9,284 nucleotides of DNA from CALRGL01 sp964374035 (GCA_964374035.1 CAYJWY010000034.1:1-9284), one strand, 5' to 3'. Counted from the first letter of the stretch, positions 1-6,254 are shown. Made by a program: numbers and translations. Notes: generated by a model from the letters alone, not told the origin.

Positions 1-1
1 T

Positions 2-859
2 ATGAAAATTCTCATTTTTGGAAAAGGGTACATCGGACAACGCTGTGCGGAAGCTTGGGGCGACGAAGCGGTGCTCAGCGATCGCCACGTTGAAACAAAG
101 CACGACGCACTTGACGAGATTCGCAAGCACCAACCTGATGCGGTCTTGAACGCGGCCGGTGTGCGTGGTCGACCGAATGTCGACTGGTGCGAGGACAATC
201 AACTTGAAACCATGCAGGGCAACACGATCATGCCGCTTGTGCTCGCGCAAGCGTGCCAGGAAGCTGGTGTGTACATGCTGCACATGGGCTCGGGTTGTAT
301 TTTCTACGGCGACTCGCCGCACGAGGACAAGGCTTGGCGCGAAGACGATTTTGGTAATCCTGTTGCGGTGTACTCGCGCACGAAGTGGGCCGCGGACCTC
401 GTGCTTTCGACGTTGCCCAACATCGGCATCGCGCGCATTCGTATGCCTATCGACTGGATTCCCTCGTCGTCCAACATGATCGACAAGCTCTCTACGTTTC
501 CACACGTGATCGACGTCGAGAACTCGGTGACGATCGTCGAGGACATGATCGACGTGTTTCATCAGCTGATGGAAAAGAAGAGCGAAGGCATTTTTCATGT
601 GACGAATCCAGGAACGATGAAGCATCGCGACTTGCTCGAACTTTACAAAGAATACGTTGACCCAAATCATGCTTGCGAGTGGATTTCGAACGATGCACTC
701 GTCGAACAAGGTCTCGCGAAGAAAGGCCGATCGAATAACTTCTTACACAACAGTCATCTCGCGGAAGAGGGAATCCACATGCCACCAATTAACGAGAGCC
801 TGCGTCGCACGATGCAAACGTATGCGCAGGCGAAGAAGATTCAGGTGAAAGAAGAGTAA
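2..859 (+). CDS. NAD(P)-dependent nucleotide-sugar 3,5-epimerase/4-reductase (NRS/ER- or RmlD-like)
   Basis: A 285-aa short-chain dehydrogenase/reductase-fold enzyme. The N-terminus carries a Rossmann dinucleotide loop (G7-K-G-Y-I-G12), and the catalytic YxxxK is Y124-S-R-T-K128. Several stretches recall the plant NRS/ER (UER1) and giant-virus enzymes that turn a 4-keto-6-deoxy-glucose nucleotide into L-rhamnose: NAAGVRGRPNVDWCE (50-64), GSGCIF (96-101), TNPG (201-204) and RSNN (243-246). In the plant enzyme, as I recall it, a Cys in the GCIF motif and a Lys after the YxxxK do the epimerisation; C99 and K162 sit at matching places. Bacteria usually split this work between RmlC and RmlD. The RmlA-type gene 90 nt downstream supports a dTDP-sugar role. 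The ATG lies at the window's second base, so upstream signals and a possible rmlB cannot be seen. A plain RmlD-type reductase is the alternative. Confidence 0.85.
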   Translation: MKILIFGKGYIGQRCAEAWGDEAVLSDRHVETKHDALDEIRKHQPDAVLNAAGVRGRPNVDWCEDNQLETMQGNTIMPLVLAQACQEAGVYMLHMGSGCIFYGDSPHEDKAWREDDFGNPVAVYSRTKWAADLVLSTLPNIGIARIRMPIDWIPSSSNMIDKLSTFPHVIDVENSVTIVEDMIDVFHQLMEKKSEGIFHVTNPGTMKHRDLLELYKEYVDPNHACEWISNDALVEQGLAKKGRSNNFLHNSHLAEEGIHMPPINESLRRTMQTYAQAKKIQVKEE

Positions 860-878
860 ACGGACGAACACGTATATT

Positions 879-897
879 GCCTGAGCCTGTCGAAGGC
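879..897. repeat. Short dispersed-repeat-like motif CCTGAG-N5-GAAGG
   Basis: The gap between the first gene and rmlA holds CCTGAGCCTGTCGAAGG (880-896), which can fold weakly through GCCT (879-882) and AGGC (894-897). It has the same CCTGAG...GAAGG layout as the repeats at 9140-9284 and resembles a palindromic sequence often seen between genes in metagenomic bacterial genomes. There is no T-tract, so it is not a convincing terminator. Confidence 0.45.
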
Positions 898-911
898 GAA
901 AGCTAGATTGA

Positions 912-941
912 TTGACGTTTCAGGCGAATTTATCGTAAAGT
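912..941 (+). promoter_or_regulatory. Predicted promoter of rmlA with near-leaderless geometry
   Basis: TTGACG (912-917), an 18-nt spacer and TAAAGT (936-941). The -10 ends 8 nt before the ATG at 950, so transcription would begin at or just before the start codon. No purine-rich ribosome site precedes the ATG. Confidence 0.5.
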
Positions 942-949
942 CCCCCTAC

Positions 950-2032
950 ATGAAAGCCCTTATCGCCGCTGGTGGCCGAGCCACGCGACTTCGTCCCATT
1001 ACGTGGACGCACAACAAGCACGTTATTCCGATGGCCAACAAGCCGATGCTTTGGTATCCCATCAAAAAGATTGTGGATGCGGGGATCACGGACATCATCA
1101 TCAACGTCAATCCCGGTGAGATTCAGTACATGTCCGAGCGCCTTGGTGATGGAAGCGAGTTTGGCGCGACCATCACGTATATCGAACAGCGCGGCGGAGC
1201 CATGGGTCTCGCTCACGTGGTGGCAAACGCGGAGGAACATTTGCGCGGTGAACGCTTTCTCTTTTTTCTTGGTGACAATATTATTCTCGGCAGTATCAAG
1301 AAGTTCGTCGATCGTTTTCAAGAAGAACAACTTGATTGCATGATTGCCCTTTCACGCGTGAAGGATCCGCATCGCTTTGGTGTTGCCGAGTTTCATCCGG
1401 ACGGAAAACTCAAGAGAACGATTGAGAAACCCAAAGATCCACCATCCTCACTCGCTGTCACGGGAATTTATCTTTTCGATCAACAATTTTTTGATGCCTA
1501 TAAAACGATCATACCCTCATTGCGAGGGGAATACGAGATTACCGATGTCATTACATGGTATGTGAACCATGGTCGCGTCGGTCATGAAGAGATTACGGGC
1601 TGGTGGAAAGATACTGGAACACCCGATGCACTCATCGAAGGAAACGCGCTCATCATGGACGATTTAACGCGAGAGGATTTTTCGATCGACTGCGAGGTTC
1701 CAGACGAAGCACAGATCCAAGGTTTGGTCAGCATCGGCAAGGGCACATCGATCGGTGACGATTGTTTGATCCGTGGACCTGTCGTCATTGGTGAGAATTG
1801 CGAAATCTCCGGATCCTACATCGGTCCGTACACGTCCATTGGCAACAACGTCAAGATTTATCAAACAGAAGTGGAACACTCGATTATTTTCAACAATGCA
1901 ACCATTGATACAACCGAGCGCATCGCAAACAGCATTATCGGGATCGGCGCAACGATTGTAGACTATAAACGCACTCACCCAAGAAGCGGCCATCGGTTGG
2001 TTGTGGGGGACAGTTCGTTTGTGGAACTCTAA
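950..2032 (+). CDS. rmlA: Glucose-1-phosphate thymidylyltransferase, long form (RmlA-like)
   Basis: A 360-aa sugar-phosphate nucleotidylyltransferase, predicted to join dTTP and glucose-1-phosphate to give dTDP-glucose, the first step of deoxysugar synthesis. The N-terminal pyrophosphorylase domain (about 1-240) has the nucleotide loop GGRATRLRP (8-16), K23 and K31, the metal-binding LGDN (107-110), EKP (159-161) and the GWWKDTGTPD signature (217-226). Residues about 255-340 are a left-handed beta-helix of isoleucine/valine/glycine hexapeptide repeats, as in the long RmlA form and unlike the ~290-aa short form. The start is ATG 950, where the conserved MKALIAAGG begins; an upstream in-frame TTG at 908 would add 14 poorly matching residues that overlap the promoter. 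Its neighbour is a likely rhamnose-forming enzyme. UTP use instead of dTTP cannot be excluded. Confidence 0.9.
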   Translation: MKALIAAGGRATRLRPITWTHNKHVIPMANKPMLWYPIKKIVDAGITDIIINVNPGEIQYMSERLGDGSEFGATITYIEQRGGAMGLAHVVANAEEHLRGERFLFFLGDNIILGSIKKFVDRFQEEQLDCMIALSRVKDPHRFGVAEFHPDGKLKRTIEKPKDPPSSLAVTGIYLFDQQFFDAYKTIIPSLRGEYEITDVITWYVNHGRVGHEEITGWWKDTGTPDALIEGNALIMDDLTREDFSIDCEVPDEAQIQGLVSIGKGTSIGDDCLIRGPVVIGENCEISGSYIGPYTSIGNNVKIYQTEVEHSIIFNNATIDTTERIANSIIGIGATIVDYKRTHPRSGHRLVVGDSSFVEL

Positions 2033-2040
2033 CAATAACA

Positions 2041-2079
2041 AAAAGAAGCCTAGCTTTGTCGGGCTTCCTTTTATTTTTG
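2041..2079. terminator. Bidirectional intrinsic terminator between rmlA and the PEGA gene
   Basis: GAAGCC (2045-2050) pairs with GGCTTC (2062-2067) around an 11-nt loop. On the + strand the T-rich run at 2069-2078 follows; on the - strand the A-run at 2040-2044 supplies five T residues. It lies 12 nt beyond the rmlA stop and immediately past the convergent gene's stop, so it can serve both. Confidence 0.75.
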
Positions 2080-3048
2080 TAATCGCCTTTGAAATGTCCC
2101 TGTGTTTTCGCCCTGTGTTCCAACAACCCTCAGCAGGTCGCCGCGTTCATCTATTTCAATAGATTCAATTTTTTCAAGCACACCAAGCTCATAGCGATTC
2201 GGTCCTCCTCGACGATCCAGCTCAAGGGCGTAAACGCGAACGTTTGTCGCATAGAAAAGAACATCGCCCTTTGGATACCATGCAAGATCAACAATTGGAT
2301 TGCTCAGACGCGTGAGTGTCTCTCGTGTCTGCGTTGGCACGTCATAGGTCTGCACATCAAATCCGTCTGAAAACAGGAGTCGTGATCGTTTTGTTTGCCA
2401 CGTCGCGTGTGTACCAACGGTGTTTAAAAGAATCGGTTGATCGTTGTTTGGATCAACAATAATGAAACGTTTTCGATCGCGATCGGTCAAAAACAGGACA
2501 TCCGCCGGTGACGGTTCAAAGGTATATTCCCCCGCAGGGAGGTAGGCGATGATTGTGGAGACATTTTCTTCGTCCAAAAACGATAAAACGACACGATCCG
2601 GCACGGCATTGATTTTTACGCGACGTCCTTGAAACATTGTTTCTTCGCGTTGAACAGATTCGGCCGTGCTTGGTTGCGTTGAGGACGCAACAAACGTGAG
2701 AGGATCATTGAAAAACAAAACAATGTTCTCGGCAAATGTAGTCGACTGACTATAGATATTGAGGGATTTTTTCCAAGTCATGTACCCGTCCTTCTTGAGG
2801 GTGATTTCGTGGGCACCAGGCAAAATATTATTGATGACTACAGGTGTCCGCGTGGGTTCTTCAACGCCATCGATCAATAACGTCGCGCCTCGTGGAATGG
2901 TTGTGACAGAGATCACGCCTGTTCGCACAACACGATTTCCGCTGAATTCATAGCGAAAACCTGCCGTGTAAAGCACGACAAGTGGAGCACTGAGGGCAAA
3001 CCCAAGCACAAAGAGGAGAAACAAGAGTTTTTGCCAGTGAGCCTTCAT
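2071..3048 (-). CDS. PEGA-domain membrane-anchored protein with C-terminal beta-propeller-like region
   Basis: A 325-aa protein with one N-terminal membrane segment (about residues 8-28) after a short basic end, so it is probably anchored with the bulk outside the cytoplasm. Residues about 44-100 fit a PEGA domain: the ISVTTIPRGATLLIDG stretch, a conserved PG in ILPGAHEI and the KKDGY turn. The rest (about 110-320) is beta-rich with repeated blade-like strands such as AYLPAGEYTFEPSPADVLFL and LAWYPKGDVLFYAT, which suggests a TolB/WD-like propeller, though I see no enzymatic motif. PEGA domains are commonly extracellular, in surface proteins, and their precise role is unknown. The start is ATG 3048; an in-frame TTG at 3057 lies next to the -10 box and is unlikely. 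Single-gene unit, convergent with rmlA and divergent from ctpA. Confidence 0.8.
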   Translation of the reverse strand: MKAHWQKLLFLLFVLGFALSAPLVVLYTAGFRYEFSGNRVVRTGVISVTTIPRGATLLIDGVEEPTRTPVVINNILPGAHEITLKKDGYMTWKKSLNIYSQSTTFAENIVLFFNDPLTFVASSTQPSTAESVQREETMFQGRRVKINAVPDRVVLSFLDEENVSTIIAYLPAGEYTFEPSPADVLFLTDRDRKRFIIVDPNNDQPILLNTVGTHATWQTKRSRLLFSDGFDVQTYDVPTQTRETLTRLSNPIVDLAWYPKGDVLFYATNVRVYALELDRRGGPNRYELGVLEKIESIEIDERGDLLRVVGTQGENTGTFQRRLQK

Positions 3049-3057
3049 ACCGAACAA

Positions 3058-3085
3058 TCATACCGATTTTGACGATCGAACTCAA
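3058..3085 (-). promoter_or_regulatory. Predicted leaderless promoter of the PEGA gene
   Basis: On the minus strand, TTGAGT (3085-3080), a 16-nt spacer and TATGAT (3063-3058). The -10 ends 9 nt before the ATG at 3048, predicting an mRNA with almost no leader. No Shine-Dalgarno is present. It physically overlaps the divergent ctpA promoter. Confidence 0.6.
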
Positions 3086-3097
3086 TGCGAGTATTCT
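3069..3097 (+). promoter_or_regulatory. Predicted near-leaderless promoter of the ctpA operon
   Basis: TTGACG (3069-3074), a 17-nt spacer and TATTCT (3092-3097), ending 10 nt before the ATG at 3108. Its -35 lies between the -10 and -35 of the opposite PEGA promoter, so the two polymerase footprints would clash. Confidence 0.6.
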
Positions 3098-3107
3098 TGG
3101 TTCAGCT

Positions 3108-4373
3108 ATGACTATCAAAAGATCTTTTTCCAAAACCACCGTGATTCTGTTCGCTGTCTTGTTTGTGATTTTCACGTTTTTTCTTGGTTACGCCGTTGGA
3201 GGTGCGCAGACTTCGCGCGCGCAAGATGTTGATTTGGCAGGGCGTGTGGTTGCCACGGCAGACTCGTCCGCAACGCTTGAAGAAGATCTTGACTTCAACA
3301 TGTTTTGGCAGGTGTGGAATCTTGTAAAAGAGTCCTACTACAAGCAACCCGTGTCAGACAAGCAATTGTTTTACGGATCCTTGAAAGGTATTCTTGCCGG
3401 AGCTGGAGATCCCTACACCATGTTTTTTGATCCCGAAGAAGCAAAATCGTTTCTCGCAAATTTGAACGGCTCGTTTCAGGGAATCGGCGCGGAGATCGGA
3501 CTCAAAGAGGAAACGTTGGTGATCATCGCTCCGCTCGACGGTTCACCGGCACAGAAGGCAGGTTTACGACCCGGTGATTTGATCGTAAAGATTGATGAAA
3601 CGCAAACAGACGGCATGACCGTGGAAGAGGCGGTAATGATGATTCGCGGAGAAAAGGATACCGTGGTCACATTGAGTGTACGACGACAAGGCGAACCAGA
3701 AATCATCACGTTCAAGATTACGCGCGATAACATTGTTGTCGATTCGGTAAAGTGGAAAATCGATGAGAACAATTTCATGCGCGTTTCGGTTTCGACATTC
3801 AACGATGAGACGATCGCTCTGTTTAACGCGATGATGCAAGAAGCGCTTAAAAAAGATGTTGATGGAATGATCATTGATCTGCGCAACAATCCGGGAGGAC
3901 TGCTCAAAACAGCGGTTGATCTTGCTTCCGCATGGACGGGATATGAAACAGTGGTCATTGAGCGAGAACACGAAAAAGCACAAAGTTTTAAGGGGGTGAA
4001 ACAAGCCAGACTCGACGGGATCAAGACGGTTGTGCTTGTCAACGGTGGCAGTGCGTCGGCTTCGGAAATTTTTGCCGGCGCTTTGCAAGATTACGGCTAT
4101 GCGACCATTGTTGGAACGCAAACATATGGGAAGGGCTCTGTCCAGGATTATTTAAATTTTTCAGATGGATCGGCTGTAAAAATTACTACCGCGCAATGGT
4201 ACACACCAAAAGGACGAGGCATTAACGAAACAGGAATCACACCGGACATTATTGTTGATTATTCATTTGAACAATTTAAAAACGATGTCGATCCACAACA
4301 AGATACAGCCATCCAAATCCTCCTTGGAACCTACACACCGCCACCAAACGTCGAGACACTCAACGGCGAGTAA
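3108..4373 (+). CDS. ctpA: Carboxy-terminal processing protease, S41 family (CtpA-like)
   Basis: A 421-aa serine protease of the C-terminal processing family, which trims or degrades extracytoplasmic proteins. Residues 11-29 form a signal anchor. A PDZ domain covers about 122-200 (GIGAEIGL at 125-132; GSPAQKAGLRPGDLIVKID at 145-163). The S41 core contains DLRNNPGG (257-264) and the NGGSASASEIFAG motif, with predicted nucleophile S317, general base K342 in YGKGSVQ, and Q346. The Ser-Lys spacing of 25 matches the family. The length and domain order are normal for the CtpA class. ATG 3108 is chosen because the sequence from there starts with a basic stretch and membrane segment; the upstream in-frame TTG at 3069 is the -35 box. 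It leads a probable operon with the nudix and riboflavin kinase genes, an arrangement with no obvious biochemical link. Confidence 0.92.
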   Translation: MTIKRSFSKTTVILFAVLFVIFTFFLGYAVGGAQTSRAQDVDLAGRVVATADSSATLEEDLDFNMFWQVWNLVKESYYKQPVSDKQLFYGSLKGILAGAGDPYTMFFDPEEAKSFLANLNGSFQGIGAEIGLKEETLVIIAPLDGSPAQKAGLRPGDLIVKIDETQTDGMTVEEAVMMIRGEKDTVVTLSVRRQGEPEIITFKITRDNIVVDSVKWKIDENNFMRVSVSTFNDETIALFNAMMQEALKKDVDGMIIDLRNNPGGLLKTAVDLASAWTGYETVVIEREHEKAQSFKGVKQARLDGIKTVVLVNGGSASASEIFAGALQDYGYATIVGTQTYGKGSVQDYLNFSDGSAVKITTAQWYTPKGRGINETGITPDIIVDYSFEQFKNDVDPQQDTAIQILLGTYTPPPNVETLNGE

Positions 4374-4377
4374 GGAG
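4372..4377 (+). promoter_or_regulatory. Possible ribosome binding site of the nudix gene
   Basis: AAGGAG overlaps the ctpA stop codon and lies 12 nt before the in-frame GTG at 4390. The spacing is rather long, but this is the only such site here and it favours a start just after ctpA rather than one deep inside it. Confidence 0.4.
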
Positions 4378-4389
4378 CGTGCAAAAGAG

Positions 4390-4827
4390 GTGAGGGAAGT
4401 GAGTGCCGGAGGAATTGTCTTCCGTAGGGACGGTCGCAGGTTTCAGTTTGCTATCATGAAAGATTCGTACGACAAATGGACGTTTCCAAAAGGCCGTGTC
4501 GAAAATCATGAGGATTTGGAAGAAGCCGCCGCACGAGAGACCCTTGAAGAACTTGGACTCACGGAGATTCGACTGCTCGAATCACTTGGTAAAATAGATA
4601 TTTGGTTTCGCGATCGTTTTGAAAAGAATGGTGCGCTTGTCCACAAAGATATTCACTATTTTCTTTTTGAAACTCCATCCCAAGCCGTGCTTGTCGTCGA
4701 TGAAACTCAGCACGTGAAGGAGGCAAAGTGGGTTTCTCTTGCCAGCGTTGAAAAAATGTCCAGTTACAAAGATATGGAAGTGATTTTACGAAGAGCCATC
4801 GAGTTTGTTAAACGCATGCACCTATGA
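4390..4827 (+). CDS. Nudix (MutT-type) hydrolase, probably Ap4A hydrolase-like
   Basis: With the chosen GTG start this is a 145-aa Nudix pyrophosphohydrolase, which cleaves a nucleoside diphosphate linked to another group. The Nudix box is complete, running from G35 to L57: G35, E41, R49-E50, E53-E54, G56, with the acidic residues expected to hold the metal. The opening EVSAGGIVF strand and the WTFPKGRVE run before the box look like diadenosine-polyphosphate hydrolases (NudA/Ap4A type), but the substrate cannot be settled from sequence. The reading frame stays open to an ATG at 4252 inside ctpA; that would add 46 residues of low-complexity, polar sequence encoded in another frame of ctpA, so I reject it. 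GTG 4399 is a further option. The stop overlaps the next start as ATGA. Confidence 0.85.
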   Translation: MREVSAGGIVFRRDGRRFQFAIMKDSYDKWTFPKGRVENHEDLEEAAARETLEELGLTEIRLLESLGKIDIWFRDRFEKNGALVHKDIHYFLFETPSQAVLVVDETQHVKEAKWVSLASVEKMSSYKDMEVILRRAIEFVKRMHL

Positions 4828-5198
4828 AATCACTCATCCTCAGAGGTCGAGTCATTAGCGGGGAAGGAATGGCGGGCAGTGTCTTGCATTGTCCAACAGC
4901 GAATATTGCCGTTGAGGAAGGGGCGATTATTCCGGGGCTTGGTGTGTATGTGGGTGAAGCAAAAGTAGACACGATTTGTTACCCGGCACTGGTGTGCATT
5001 AGCGACGGACGCACAGGATCAAATTTGAAAATGGAAGTTCATCTCCTCGACCAAACGCTTGAATTAAAGGAAAAATACCTGGAAGTTGAGATATTTGAGC
5101 GCCTTCGCGACATCATTCCTTTTCCAGGTGAAAAGGAGATGGCTCGAGTGATTGAACAAGATTTGCTTCGTGCCAAGGAGTGGTTTAAGGAAAGCTAA
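4824..5198 (+). CDS. Stand-alone riboflavin kinase domain protein
   Basis: A 124-aa protein matching the C-terminal riboflavin kinase half of RibF, which phosphorylates riboflavin to FMN using ATP. Visible signatures are GRVISGEG (8-15), the PTAN motif (24-27) that binds Mg-ATP, the PGLGVYVG strand (37-44), and MEVHLLD (70-76) with E71 as the likely catalytic base. The tail EIFERLRDIIPF followed by a helix (about 102-122) also fits the family. The N-terminal FMN adenylyltransferase domain of the usual bifunctional RibF is absent, so FAD would need another enzyme or uptake. The ATG overlaps the nudix stop by 4 nt, which implies coupled translation. No clear terminator follows. The family call is firm; activity is inferred. 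Confidence 0.82.
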   Translation: MKSLILRGRVISGEGMAGSVLHCPTANIAVEEGAIIPGLGVYVGEAKVDTICYPALVCISDGRTGSNLKMEVHLLDQTLELKEKYLEVEIFERLRDIIPFPGEKEMARVIEQDLLRAKEWFKES

Positions 5199-5228
5199 AA
5201 ATGATGATTCTTCAAATATTCCCAAAAT

Positions 5229-5247
5229 TTGACACCCATGCTAAGAT
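5229..5247 (+). promoter_or_regulatory. Possible promoter of the HU gene (extended -10)
   Basis: TGCTAAGAT (5239-5247) is an extended -10. A perfect TTGACA at 5229-5234 sits too close (7 nt) to be its normal -35, and no good -10 lies 16-18 nt after it. A second -10 candidate, TAAGTT (5262-5267), ends 9 nt before the ATG, like the leaderless promoters elsewhere here. Which is used is unclear. Confidence 0.35.
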
Positions 5248-5255
5248 TGTCCAGT

Positions 5256-5269
5256 AAAACTTAAGTTTT
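5256..5269. promoter_or_regulatory. Perfect 14-bp palindrome ahead of the HU gene
   Basis: AAAACTTAAGTTTT is its own reverse complement and lies 7 nt before the HU start. It could be an operator or a small hairpin in the leader. No regulator can be assigned to it. Confidence 0.4.
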
Positions 5270-5276
5270 CCACACT

Positions 5277-5558
5277 ATGGCAAAACTCACTAAGAGCCAG
5301 TTCCTCAACGGGATGGCAGAAATGATGGGTGTCTCCAAGAAAGACGCCTCCGACAGCTGGGACAAGTTCGTTGAGCTCGCGTACCGAGAAGTCCGCCAGA
5401 ACGGCGAATTTCCCCTTCCAGGCATTGGAAAGTTGGTAAAGAGCCACCGCGCCGCTCGACAGGGCCGCAACCCAATGACCGGCGAATCCATCTCGATTCC
5501 CGCAAAGACGGTTGTAAAGTTCCGCGTTGCAAAGCAGGTGAAGGACTCGGTTCTTTAA
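5277..5558 (+). CDS. HU/IHF-family DNA-binding protein
   Basis: A 93-aa histone-like protein of the usual family length, which binds DNA as a dimer and bends it. The N-terminal helices (about 1-45, MAKLTKSQFLNGMAEMMG onward) are followed by the GEFPLPGIGKL beta turn (43-53), a basic DNA-contacting arm with RQGRNPMTGE (61-70) including the conserved RNP turn, and the closing VVKFRVAKQVKDSV helix (79-92). It lacks a Shine-Dalgarno. The gene is monocistronic with a strong terminator 17 nt after the stop. Just beyond that is a long inverted repeat; HU proteins are known to favour bent and cruciform DNA, but a functional link is only a guess. Confidence 0.93.
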   Translation: MAKLTKSQFLNGMAEMMGVSKKDASDSWDKFVELAYREVRQNGEFPLPGIGKLVKSHRAARQGRNPMTGESISIPAKTVVKFRVAKQVKDSVL

Positions 5559-5575
5559 TCTGAACAAGCATGAAG

Positions 5576-5599
5576 CCCACTCGCATGAGTGGGTTTTTT
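5576..5599 (+). terminator. Intrinsic terminator of the HU gene
   Basis: CCCACTC (5576-5582) pairs perfectly with GAGTGGG (5587-5593) around a GCAT loop, followed by six T residues (5594-5599). Confidence 0.92.
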
Positions 5600-5611
5600 G
5601 ATTGCGTGGCG

Positions 5612-5715
5612 CGCCAAAATCGAAGGCGAAAATATCGGCGAACGTGGCCCCGCCGCCAAATCGTGGCCGATTCGGCGGACCCCATTCGCCGATATTTTCG
5701 CCTTCGTTTTTGGCG
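5612..5715. repeat. 104-nt near-perfect inverted repeat (cruciform/MITE-like)
   Basis: A 31-nt left arm (5612-5642) is the reverse complement of the right arm (5685-5715) with one mismatch (T5620 against T5707). The 42-nt centre holds a second, nested hairpin: CCGCC (5653-5657) with GGCGG (5674-5678) and AATCG (5659-5663) with CGATT (5668-5672) around a TGGC loop. It sits between two terminators, is transcribed by neither gene as annotated, and contains no credible coding sequence. A hexamer TTGATT occurs on both sides (5598-5603 and 5722-5727) but 6-8 nt from the arms, so it is weak evidence for a target duplication. Confidence 0.85.
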
Positions 5716-5743
5716 GATGTGTTGATTCACTTTGGTTGAAAGG

Positions 5744-5775
5744 AAAACAAAAACCCCGCGACGACGTGAGCGGGG
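5744..5775 (-). terminator. Intrinsic terminator of the small lipoprotein gene
   Basis: Read on the minus strand, CCCCGC (5775-5770) pairs with GCGGGG (5759-5754) around a 10-nt loop and is followed by a T-rich run (5753-5744). It lies about 70 nt beyond the gene's stop codon. Confidence 0.85.
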
Positions 5776-5847
5776 CTCTTGTCCTTTCGCGGGGCAGGTT
5801 GGGGTCAGGGGTTGAGGGGCGGGACGCCGCCGATGTGAAGATCAGGA

Positions 5848-6198
5848 TTACTCGGAAATTAGTTTTTTGATGCGTTCGGCGGAGAACCACACCGTCACCC
5901 CCTCACGACAGGGGTTTGTCGTACCGGGATGAGCGGGATAGAACACCGGTGCCTCCTTGGGTGGGGTGTACTTGCAGTGGGTGTTTCCCGTCTCGGAGAA
6001 CGTGTGCACCACAGTCAGACTGGCCCCGTACAGACCGTAGCACAACCCCGACGGATTGTCCGGAATGAACGGCACGGTCAGATGGCCGTTTTCCTTCCAG
6101 GTCAGGATCGTTCCGTTCTTCAAGGGGGCCTTGTCCTCCTTGTCGCATGCGGTGAAGGCGGACAGAACCAGTGTGGCGGCGAGGGCGAGAGTACGCAT
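5848..6198 (-). CDS. Small predicted lipoprotein of unknown function
   Basis: A 116-aa protein I do not recognise. Residues 1-17 form a short signal peptide (R2, then a hydrophobic LALAATLVLSAFTA run) ending in a lipobox-like F-T-A-C with C18 as the probable lipidated cysteine. The mature part starts with a charged linker (DKEDK). It is otherwise beta-prone, with prolines and three more cysteines (C53, C75, C97), and ends in a short basic helix. The odd number outside the lipobox means at most one disulfide with one cysteine free. Reality is supported by a consensus promoter, a strong Shine-Dalgarno 5 nt before the ATG, and a private terminator. This expression layout differs from most neighbours, which could mean recent acquisition. 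It is divergent from hflX. Confidence 0.75.
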   Translation of the reverse strand: MRTLALAATLVLSAFTACDKEDKAPLKNGTILTWKENGHLTVPFIPDNPSGLCYGLYGASLTVVHTFSETGNTHCKYTPPKEAPVFYPAHPGTTNPCREGVTVWFSAERIKKLISE

Positions 6199-6203
6199 CG
6201 GAT

Positions 6204-6209
6204 TCTCCT
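6204..6209 (-). promoter_or_regulatory. Strong Shine-Dalgarno of the lipoprotein gene
   Basis: AGGAGA on the minus strand, 5 nt before the ATG at 6198. It fixes the start and stands out because most genes in this window have no such site. Confidence 0.85.
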
Positions 6210-6254
6210 TGATCAGTCTGAGTCTGGGCGGAATTGCCCTCGTTTGCGTCTATA

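Noticed and set aside
908..949. N-terminal extension of rmlA from TTG 908
   Set aside because: The 14 added residues do not fit the family, and the region holds the predicted -35 and -10 boxes.
3069..3107. N-terminal extension of ctpA from TTG 3069
   Set aside because: The TTG is part of the TTGACG -35 box, and the signal anchor begins naturally at ATG 3108.
4252..4389. Extended nudix start inside ctpA
   Set aside because: The extra 46 residues are a polar out-of-frame translation of the ctpA end and are not Nudix-like.
5589..5890. ORFs spanning the large inverted repeat
   Set aside because: Their sequence follows the palindrome and the two terminators and is low-complexity, so coding is unlikely.
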